A stretch of 64,000 nt of DNA, taken from NCBI RefSeq assembly GCF_035920345.1, contig NZ_CP109149.1, positions 1,922,001-1,986,000 of the forward strand. Reading direction: 5' to 3'. Source of the stretch: Nocardia vinacea. Lineage in GTDB: Bacteria > Actinomycetota > Actinomycetes > Mycobacteriales > Mycobacteriaceae. A program made the translations under genes and the position numbers. Of the stretch, positions 17,505-27,800 are shown one piece after another (positions within the stretch are counted from its first letter, which is position 1; every line of letters begins with the position of its first letter). The notes under the pieces were generated by a model. The model was given only the letters and a program-made list of their open reading frames with translations, ran no database searches and had not been told where the DNA came from.

Positions 17505-18896
17505 TCAGAGTGCCGATTGCCGGCGCTCGGAAAAGCGTTCCTCGAACCCCACCACAAATTTTGCCGGCGGGACCGAGGACGACGACTGCTCGACCACGCC
17601 ATCGTCGGCGATATAGAAGATCGCCCGGCCGATCGAGATCTCGCCCTCCGGCACCGGCACATGAACCATCCATCCGGCACTGATCCGGTGAGCGACCAAC
17701 TCCGATAATGGATATCCGGTGGTGTCGTACCGGTTCCCGATGATGTAGTCGCCGACCCGTGCGATCGCCAGCCGCTCCGGCATCCGGCGAGGTGGTGCCG
17801 GGGCCAGCCCCATGATCGAATACTGGTAGAGCGCGCCATCGATATCGTGCCGCTCGTTGTCACCGAAAACCGCGGCCAGGTCCTCGCGAGTCACCCTGCC
17901 CGCTTCCGCCGAGGAAACCAGAGCCGTTGCCGCGGCAGAGATATCACTGCCCGGTGCGGCGGCGAGACCGGCGATGATCGCGCTCACGGAGTCGGCGCTC
18001 CACACCCCGGGCACAGCCTCGGCGCACTCTCGCGCCGACGGCGATTGACCCCGGTACCAATGCCCGGCCTCCCACCAATAGCAGAACGACAGCAGACCCG
18101 CGGCAGCCCGCGGATTCAACACCGGGTTCGCCACCCAATCCGGCGCGCCCGCGAAGAGTTTCGGCATGGGCTCGCCACCGTTGTACACCGCATCCAAGCT
18201 CGGTGCGTTCCACACCCCACCCGACAGCACGGCCCGGTCGCCCGGCAGCACGTGCACCGTCGAACCACTACGCGCGTCACCCTCGAAAACACCTGCCGAC
18301 GGGAGCATCCGTGGTCCCCAATCCGATCGGGCGGCAACGAATGCCGCGGCGATGGTCGTCCAGCGCGCCAACAGCATTGGGAGCGGGGGAAATTCATGCT
18401 CGGCGAGAGTTGCCCACACCTGCCCGTCCCAATCGGCGCGGGCACCCGCCGCGGCTTGCTGCACGGTCCGCTGCTGACGGTCCTCGTGTCCGAGATAGGC
18501 GCCCAGCCATACCGGCAGCTTGTCGCGCGGAAACGCCGCCAGATCGGCCCGGTAGGCCTCCGGCGCGAACAGCTGCTCTGGTGGGAACGGCTCCGCGCCG
18601 TAGTCGTAGGTGACATCCATCTCACCGGAGTTGTTCATTATCAATAACATTCGCCACCACGGGCCCTGCGGCATCGCCGCCGCCCCGGTCCGCAACCGCC
18701 GCACGAGAGTGAGCACTGCCTCCGGGGCGCGCACCGACATTCTTTGCGAGGCAACAGAATACACGAGGTCGGCAGCTTCGGTCACGACCGTCATCGCGAA
18801 TACCGCGTCCAGCCGACGCCAACCCGTGGGGCCGTGCGCCGTCAACTCGTCGACAAGTCGCTGATCAATGGTGGTATCGATCGACATCTCGGTCAT
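17505..18896 (-). CDS. candidate immunity protein for the adjacent giant toxin
   Basis: 463 residues. The ATG at 18896 overlaps the stop of the giant gene by 4 nt (ATGA), so expression is coupled. The N-terminal half resembles DUF600/YezG-type immunity proteins of LXG toxins: MLLIMNNSGEMDVTYDYGAE, then EQLFAPEAYRADLAAFPRDK and LPVWLGAYLGHEDR. The C-terminal part (YIIGNRYDTTGYPLSELVAH, EISIGRAIFYIADDGVVEQS) looks like a second small immunity-type beta domain. Family names are from pattern memory and are tentative. The acidic cytoplasmic character and position directly after the toxin gene support neutralisation of its C-terminal module. Confidence 0.55.
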   Translation of the reverse strand: MTEMSIDTTIDQRLVDELTAHGPTGWRRLDAVFAMTVVTEAADLVYSVASQRMSVRAPEAVLTLVRRLRTGAAAMPQGPWWRMLLIMNNSGEMDVTYDYGAEPFPPEQLFAPEAYRADLAAFPRDKLPVWLGAYLGHEDRQQRTVQQAAAGARADWDGQVWATLAEHEFPPLPMLLARWTTIAAAFVAARSDWGPRMLPSAGVFEGDARSGSTVHVLPGDRAVLSGGVWNAPSLDAVYNGGEPMPKLFAGAPDWVANPVLNPRAAAGLLSFCYWWEAGHWYRGQSPSARECAEAVPGVWSADSVSAIIAGLAAAPGSDISAAATALVSSAEAGRVTREDLAAVFGDNERHDIDGALYQYSIMGLAPAPPRRMPERLAIARVGDYIIGNRYDTTGYPLSELVAHRISAGWMVHVPVPEGEISIGRAIFYIADDGVVEQSSSSVPPAKFVVGFEERFSERRQSAL

Positions 18897-21800
18897 GGTG
18901 CAGCCTTTCTTGTTCGTGTCGGCGCAAACGTCTCGCCTGCATTGCCGCCAGTCGGCAGCTTCGGCCGGGTCGGGCGCGCGTCGGGGACGAGCCAGCCTTC
19001 CTGGACACCCTGAAACCGGGGCACCAAGGCCGAGGCCAGCGCGAAGAACCGCGGATCCGTGTTGCCGTCCTGCAGGACCCACGATCGTGACTGCCGGAGG
19101 AACGGACGCACATCCCCCTGGCCGCCATCCCGCGCATAGTGCGCCGTAGCCAGCAAGACTGCGGTTTTCATCGCTTGGACAACCCGCGGCTCGCGAGCCA
19201 TCTCATCGAGGTCGGGTGGGAATCTGTCACGCGAAAACCGCGTCTTGGGCGCCCGGCGCTGGTCCGGTCCGTTCTCGGTGATGGTTTCGACCGTGTGCGC
19301 CGGTCCTTGGCCGAGTTCCTCGAATATCCAGACCGCCGGGTTGGCGAGGAATGTCAGCCTCTCTTCCGCGGGCACGTAGCGAGTCAACCCGGAACCTCCC
19401 TGCCAATGACTTGCCGGTAGATGGAAGAGATGACCCCTCTTGCTGTTCGGATGCGGGTCGTCGGGGTGAATGGTGAGAATTGTGTATTCTCCCGTTATTT
19501 CGGGTTCGGTGAATACGTGTTTCACCACTTCTTCCATCCTGCCGCGGAGCGCGTCGTCCACGATGGTGTATGCACTGCCGGGAAGTTCGAGATCAATCCC
19601 CTCCGACCTCATATGTTTTACGAAATTTCGATACGTGCCGGAGACCAGCGCCTCCGCCTCTTCGCTCAAACCGGATCGGAAAGTCTTGGGTAACGGCAGC
19701 TTCTTTCCGGTGAGACGTTCGAAATCGCGTGCCACCATCTCGATCACCTTGGACGAATAGCCGACCTCACGGCAGAACTTTGCGAAGAAAACGGGATCTA
19801 TATTTCGTATGGCAGCCGCTATTATATGCCCGTCTCGGGCGGCGAACATGCACCGCCACAGCGGATTCTCAGCCGCGCGTGGACGCAGTCGGTGCAGCAT
19901 GCTCTCGCCGACCCACTTATGAAACGGAGCAATGAATTCGGACGCGACATCATAGGCCTGGGCCGTCAATCGCAATCCGTAGGGATCCAACGAAAAAGAC
20001 CGGCCGATATCCGCTATGCTGGAGAAAGCCTGTTCCACCGGGATTCTCGGGAAGTTGCGGAGGAATTCGTCGCGCATCGGCACCGGCGCGACGAATTCCT
20101 GTCGAGTGGAAGAATCGAACCGAGCTACTGTGCGTGACATTCCCGTGCCCGCCTCGGCCATCGCCGATAAACGATTGAATTCATCCGCGTGCTGCACGAG
20201 GGTGGCCGCTTCGAAGCACTCGACCGCATCGGCCAGGTGTAAGATCTCAGGAATACCGGCGACATGACCGTAGCGCCTCAGATTTCCCATCGGGTTGTTC
20301 TCGAACGGTCTCCACGATTGCCCGAGCAACAGCTCGCGTTTGTCATTCACCTTACCGATATCAAATTTCCAGTCGATGGCAAATATGGAGGCCCGTCCCA
20401 GCTCCCATCTTGTTCCCAATATTTCGTGCAGATTCGAATGCAACTCGTCGCGGATCAGTTTCAGGTGGTTTTTCTGTTGCTGGGTAGTTGCTTCCTGCTC
20501 TGCGGCTATCTGCCGCACGAAGCGCCCGATCCATGCCATGACCTCGGTGGCGGGACGTTCCCGGCTCACTCGAAGCCAGCCCTCGTCGTGCAAGTAGTTC
20601 AGCCCAGCCTGTAGCTCATCGAGGGCATGACGCACCAGACGCGGATACAGTTCCCCCCTGTCCACCCCGAGCGATTCGGCCAGTTCGTCACGTGCCGCCT
20701 CTGCACGAATGCGCAGCCATTCCAGCGCCAGCGAGTTCGGGGTCAGCATGGCCGGGTCGAGGCCGCGTTCGGTGGCGGCGTCGTCGCGCAGCGCCCGCTG
20801 CCACCTGATCTGCATCTCGAGATCGTCGGGAGTCTGGGACAGAACCTGCACCGTTTGCGGCCGCGCGGGAACGGCGGCGGTGTCGGCGGATCGGCGGCTC
20901 CACGGTGTCGGTGCGGCCTCGGCGGCCGCGCCCTTGTCCGGCCTCTTCCTCCCGTCGTGCTGCCCTGCGTTCTCACCTGCGAAGCGATTGAATACCGCCC
21001 ACGCTCCGGCGTTGCGTCCATTGCGCCGGCGGGCGACTGCGTGATCGATCTCCACGTCCCTGCCGTTGTCACCGGCCATCTGCACCGGGTCGAATGGCAT
21101 CGCTCCCCGGCCGCGTGGGGCAGCGGGCGAAGCAACCGGAGTGTCGCCCGCCCGCCCTGGCTTCGATTGGCCATCGGTCGGTGCCGACGCCGTGCCACCG
21201 GCATCGCGCCCGGCCTGTTGCGTGGCGCGTACGTCACCGTCCGTCGCAGAATGACGATCGGCCGGTCGATTCTCGGCGTTCACCGAGCCAGCACCGCTCC
21301 ATGGCGTCACGGACCGCTCAGATGGCTTGTGGGGGGCAGCCGTCAATCCATCCTCGCCCCCTTCCGATCGAACACCACCAGCGTCATGTTCCGACTGCTT
21401 CTGCCGCTCGTAAGCAGCCATCAGATGCGAGTGCACCAGCTTTTGGGCGTCCGTTGCCCGTGAACCGTGCATATTCACTGCCATGTTCGCTTCCGCGTAC
21501 AACTCGCGTAGCGCGACCGCGTCGGCGCCTTCTTGCTCTTTCGGAGTTTCGGAGGCCTTATGCTTGGTCTCGCGCCTTTGAAAGCTATATCCGCTGAGTT
21601 CTCGCCGGAGCCAAGCCGGGAATGTATCCATCGTGGTAGACAGCGACGTCCGAACAAAAAGAGCGACAAGTGCGCTCATGATGTTTTGATAGTCCGCTTC
21701 CGGGATATATTTCAACCCGCTCAGGTTATGAAACCAGTGGCCTTCTTCGTGGAATGCGATACTTTTGAACGCCTGTTCACTGTCCGCCGAAAGCCATTGA

Positions 21801-24800
21801 GAATCCACCGACCTCTGCACATCCTGCTGAAACAAGGACAGGCTCATCGCATAGCGCTCACTGAGCCAAAAACCGGTTACCTGGCGTCGACCATCGATTT
21901 CCTGCGACCTGGTCCAAATCATGGTCGTGTACCTCGAAGGCATATCGACTCCGATTACAGGGCGATGGTGCTCAGGGTCCGGAGCAAGTAGGCCGGGGTT
22001 TTTGGTGAGAAGCTCCCGCATTGCCTGGGCGAACTGCCGGAGGGCGTCGAGGTCGAGATCCGGGCCTGCGAGCCCGACAGCCTTCACGCCTAAGTCGTGT
22101 TCCAGACCGCGCGCGATCTCTGCTCCCTCCTCCATCGACGCCAGTTCCGCGGCCGTCAGCACTCGCTCGGGTGGCAGCGTCATGCCATGCAGTTGTCGCG
22201 CCAGCGTAGTCAGCAGCGAATATAACGCATATTCGCCGGGGCTCGGGTTGAACCAATATTCTTTGGCTGCGAATGATTGCCGAAACGCTTGTCGAATATC
22301 CAGGTCACGCAGAGATTTCTTGTTGAAGAAGCATGCCTTGGTGAACTGGGTCTGGAGCCATTTGTCGAAGTCGACCGGGCTCTCGGTAGCAGCACGCCTC
22401 TCGTGGGTCTTTCGCAATGCGGTTTCCGCCTGCGCTTCCGCTCGCCAGCACGTGGCGAACATCAGCGCGTCTGCGAACATTTCGGTAGCACATTGCCACA
22501 CTTCTTCAATGGTGAGACTGCGGTCTTCTTTTTCTTTTTCGCGGATAACATAATCGACGTCCAACTGTAGCCGGCCGGTAACAACCTGCCCGTCGGAAAC
22601 ATGCGGAAATCCGTCGTAAATCCGGCCGTCCTCAAAGCTGGTGAGTGCCAACTCGCGAATGACAACCATCGGATGTTTCGTGAGATGATCGTGAATCGTC
22701 TGCAGGGCCTCCTGGGCCCTCCTCAGGTCGACCCCCGGCTGGAACGACACCTTTGTAGCGGGATTCAACTGCTCGAACGCGTGGACAACACCCAACACGC
22801 TGACGTGCTCTGTCGCTACCCAGTCTCGGCCCGGGTCCCACTTGTATGGATCGGGCTGCGGTGCGGCGCCAGGCCCCTGCTGCGACTGCTCCGGCGACAA
22901 CGCTCCGTGGCCAGGGGCGCCGGGAACGCCCGGTTCCGGCGAACCGGGCGCTGCTGCAGCCGGGGACTCTTTTGCCTGCTGAACGGTCTTTGACTGTTTG
23001 GGATTTCCGGACTGCGGAGCACGAGCCGCACCGATGGGCGAGCCCGGCGCAAGTGCTGGGCCCGCTTGGGTCCGGCTATCGGACTTGTGCGCGGTATGTG
23101 GCGAATTCCCTTGTGCAGAACTCTCGGTCGTGGGCTTCGGTGAATGTGCGTGGGTATTCGATCCAATGGCGTCAGGTTCGGGTATCGACTCAGCGGCTGG
23201 TCTCGGCGAACCTTGCTGTGTATTACTGTTGTTCGTATCGGGCGTCGTGTGGTTCTCGGGCTCGAGCGCGCTGTCCGGCGCCGCGACTTTGTCGGTGCCC
23301 GGCGTTCTCTGGAAATCCGACTTCATCGGAGTCTTGTTCTTCTCGGCGGATCGGCGGTGGTTCCACGGTGTCGGCGCGGCCTCGGCGGCCACACCCTTGT
23401 CCCGCCTCTTCCTCCCATCGTGCTGCCCTGCGTTGTCCACGCCGAAACGATTGAATACCGCCCACGCTCCGTCGTTGCGTCCATTGCGCCGGCGGGCGAC
23501 CGCGTGATCGATCTCCACGTCTGTGCCGTTGTTGCCGGCCATCAGCACCGGGTCGAATGGCATCGCTCCCCGGGCACGTGGGGCGCCCGGCGAAGCAACC
23601 GGAGTGTCGCTCGACCCGCGACCGCCCCATGGCGTCGCGGACTGCTCAGATGGATTGCGGGGGGAGGCCTTCGAGATGTCGGCTCCGTCGGTAGCCACTC
23701 GATTGCCGATGACGGACGGCGGCGGATCACCATTCGTGATGGGGTGATGCTTCAGCGGGGCGTCTCGACTCGGCGTGGCATCCTCAGCGCGTAGTGGCTT
23801 GTCGATGATCGCGTGTACGAGCTCGCTATCGTCAGGAAGCGGGCCCGCCCCTTCCAAGATCGCGAGCAGCCTTTTGCAAGCTACGCCATCGTGGAGCTCT
23901 CCCGGCACGAAAGGTGAACGCCTGCCGTTCATTTGCCGATATCGATCCCGGGCATACTCGAGATTCGCCAGGATCACCGGGGGAACCGTCCTGCCCAGCT
24001 GAGCGAGCCCACCCTTCAACAGCCGGTACTGCATGCTGCCGGCCCTAATCGTCTCCGTCCAGTCTGCCGCGGAACCGTAGAGGTCCTCGTCGAAGTCCGG
24101 TATGGCGCTGGGTGGTACCCCGGCCTTTTCCAGCGCCCAATAGAGCAGAACTCTGGTCAACCGGCCGTGAAAATCGCCACGCTCGCTTTCGGTGAGCGGC
24201 CGCGACAGCACACCCCAGTGCTTGTTCTTCGCGATGTGGAATTTTCCGGTGTCGTCCGGTTGAATCCGCGACCCGAGTCTGCGATGCAACTCCAGAATGA
24301 AGTCCACAGTCAACTCGTCATCGAGATGTTTCTGTGCGTACTTCCTGGCATCCAGCCAGCTCAACCACTCTGTCTGCCCGAATAGCAGTTCGGGCCGAAC
24401 CTGTTCCGCCGCAATAGCGGTGCGCCAGAAGATGCCCTCCTGATACAGCGCGATCTCCAGCATGCGCTCGGCATCGGTTTCAATGCCGAGCGCATGCTCG
24501 AGATCGCGTATCTCATTATCGATTGCCGTGACAGGGTCGGCAGGTTCGGGCGCGATCAGCTCCGGATTCGGTTGCGCCGGCGTGGGCGGCACACTCGTTG
24601 CCGCGCGCCTGCGACCCATCGGCGGCCTGAGCAGCGCGGCCTGATCCCCGGGTAGCACCTCGGAGATCGTCTGCAGGGCACGCGACTGCAGGGCTTTCGT
24701 TGCCCCGATGGTCCTGCCCAATGTCTCGGCTGTTGCTTCGGCCGAAAGCCCTTGTACGAATCGGTAATACAGTGTTGCCCGCTGTGTTTCCGGGAGGGTC

Positions 24801-27800
24801 CCGATACTGTCGGCCATCGCATTCTGATTGTCTCGGACCGCCTTCCGGATCGGCGCGAGCAGCCAGTCGGCGTTCGCCAGGGCATCAACGATTTCGGCTG
24901 TTTTCTCCACGGGTAGAGCGGTTCCAGGATTGTTGTCACGTCGCCTTCGGCGACGCTTTACGGCCTGCTCGGCGTGGCGCTCACCGAACGGTGTGGCGGC
25001 CGGAAGTGTTGGCCGGGGTCCGGGCTTTCGGGAGCTCGTCGGCGAACCATCCGGTTCATGTTCCGGCACAATTGGATTCGCAGTGTTTGAGGCGGGTGGG
25101 GGCGTGGACAGTCCGCGGTCGGGTGCGGGCAAGTCTTCGGTTGCTGCGGAATTGGTTTCGAATGGCGTCGGCGTTGGCTCGGGCGGTGATGGTGGGGAGG
25201 CTGCGTCGGAACCGGAATCGTCGTTGTCCGGAGCGGCGCTCGGGATGCCGAGGTCTGATGGGCCACCGTGCGGCTGATGCAGTTCGAACCAGGTGGATTT
25301 GCCGGTGCCGTTGTCCTGCACGATGGTTCCGTGGTCGGCCGACAGCATGTCTACTAACGGGCCGCCGCGGCCGCATTCGGCGTCCCAGTCGGGCATGTCG
25401 GTGCTTTCCGGGACGACTGAGCTCTTGTCGGTGACCGTGAACCGGACCTGACGGACGTCGTCGGTATCCGTCACGGTGAGAATGACCGCGACCTCGTGCT
25501 TGGTCCACCGCAGCGAATTCGCCACCGTCTCCGAGACCAGCAGTTCCGCGGTGTCGACCAGATCCTCGGTGAGCCAGGGGAACTTCTGCGGCAGCGACCG
25601 CACCCATGCGCGGGCACGTCCGGCGGGGCGGACTCGCGGTCCTTCCTCACCTACGACCCCGGTATCTTCGCCGTCTTGGCGGACGATGAACAGTTCGCGG
25701 ATAGGTGGCGTAGACGAGCTGCTGCGCTTACGAGGTTTCGGTGCAGCGGCGGGTGTCGGCGGCCCGGATGTGGGCGTTGGCGGCGGTTCGGCCGCGGGTT
25801 GCGGCGGTGGCTGTCCTTTGCCGGGACGCTTTTTGGGCTTCGGCTGTGGCGGCGTTGTCGGTACCGGCGCAGGTGATTCCGGTGGCGTCTCCTGTTTGCG
25901 TTTGCGTTTTTTGGGGTCGTTGGCCGAAGCCGAGGCCATCGGGACCGGGCGCGCCGGGACCACTGGTTGCGGCAATGGCCCGGCGAGGGTGGTGGCGGGG
26001 GTGCCGCCGCGGGTGGGTTGGACGGTGGGGTCGGGGATGTACTGGGTGCTGTCGTGGTTTTGGGGGGTGGCGGTGGGATCGGTTGGGGCGCCGGGGGTTT
26101 GGGGGTTGGGTGTGGTGGCGTAGTGGGAGGGGGGATTGAGTTCGGTGGGGCGGTCGGCGGGTGTGGCGGGTAGGTGTGGTGCGGGTGTGTTGTTGTGGCG
26201 GGGCAGCGGTGGTTCGGAGTCGTGGACGCGGGGTTTTTGCTCGTCCTGGTCGTTTTCGGCGGGTGCGCCGGGGACGGCGGTGTCGGGGATCGGGACCTGT
26301 GGGCGGTCGGTCAGTGGTATGGCGGGTCCGGTGTCGGGAAGAGCCGGGGTGGTGGGGTGCAGGACGATCGGGATTGCGTTGGGGGGTGGGCCGTCCGGTG
26401 GGTCGGGTTGGCCGGGGATTTTGTAGGTGGTGCCTGGTGGTTTGGTGTATTCGTCGACTTCTTTGTTCGGAAACTCGTCCACCTGTGGTTGGGCGGGGAC
26501 GTAGCTGGGCATCGGGGGTGTGACGATGGTGCCGATGCGGTCGGGGAATTCCTCGGGATCGCTGGTGGTTTGGTCGTTGTCGGTGGGCTGCCCACCGGAC
26601 ATCGCCGGCGGGGGTGCCGACAGTCCTGTGACGGAATCGGGATTCGATGGCCCATGCCCGCTCAGTGCCGCTGCGCCAGCCAATGGTGCCAATGGGATCG
26701 CTTGGGATGCAGAGTTGTTCGCAGCCGCGCCTGGGGACGGTGTGGCGGCCTGTGGCTGTTGTGGCGAGTTGGCCTGTGCGCCTTGTGGTGTGGCGTGGGG
26801 TTGCGGTGGATTGGCTTGCGCGGCCTGCGGTTGGGGTGCGTTGGGTTGCGCGGCCTGTGGGTTGGCGTGGGGTTGTTGGGGTGGGTTGGCTTGTGGTGCG
26901 GCCTGCGATGCGTTGGCCGCAGGTGTGGGAGCGGGTGTTGCTGGTGTGCCGCCGGGACCAGCCGACGCGCCCACCGGTGTGGTTGGGCTCTTCGTCTCCG
27001 CCGAGCTGGCCGACGGCGTCGAACCGGGCCCGCTGCCCGGCACCGGTTCGACCGGTGTGGCGCTAGCGACGTGCGGCGTCGCCGCAGGGGAGGTACCGGC
27101 CGGTGTGGCGGGCTCGTTGGCAACCGGCTCGTAGTCGAAGTCGAGGTGGAGGATGCTGGCTTCGTCGGGGCTGGGCGGCAGTTCGCCGGGCCCGTGTCCC
27201 GCTGTGTTCGAGTGTGGACCCGGTCCGCCGCCAGTCGGTGAACCCCCATGTGCGACAGGTGGTCCCGCCGTAACTCCAGGTCCGTTGCCGGTGCCGCCCA
27301 AATCTTTAGCGGTGCCGAAGTGGGTGTTGTTCTCGGCATGGGTGTTGGCACTCATCGTCATCGTCATCACCGATCCCGGCGTGGCGCTGGGCTGGCCTTC
27401 GGCGGCGACGATATTTCCGGCGAGACCCATCTGGGGAGAATCGGGTCGGCTGCTCTGGAATTGGGCGGTGCCGAGACCGGTCGGCGACGAGCTTCCCGGT
27501 GTGGCCATGGGATCGGCCGGAGCGGCTTCGAAGCCTCCCTCGTTGAGGAGTTTCAGGGCGTCGTCCCAGGGGCTCCAGCCGTGGCCGGGTGCGGGTGACG
27601 TTCCGGGGGACGTCGGCGACGCGGGCGGGGCCTGCGGCGTGCCCGGCGACTGTGGGGGATCCGAAGGCGGCGGGGCGCCGCCCTCATCGAGTTTGCGAAA
27701 GGCCTCGGCGTATGACTCGTCGAACTTGTCGATCTCGTCCTTGTTGATCTCGTCGATGGTGTCCTTGGGCGGTCGGTGTGTGTGACCGTCACGGATGGTG

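Noticed and set aside
24000..24520. Fic/AMPylase domain in the giant protein
   Set aside because: A helix resembling Fic N-termini (LTVDFILELHRRL) is present, but the HPFxxGNGR catalytic motif is absent.
26174..27241. Gly/Trp-rich plus frame inside the giant gene
   Set aside because: It is the antisense of the Pro/Gln/Ala linker, a composition artefact.
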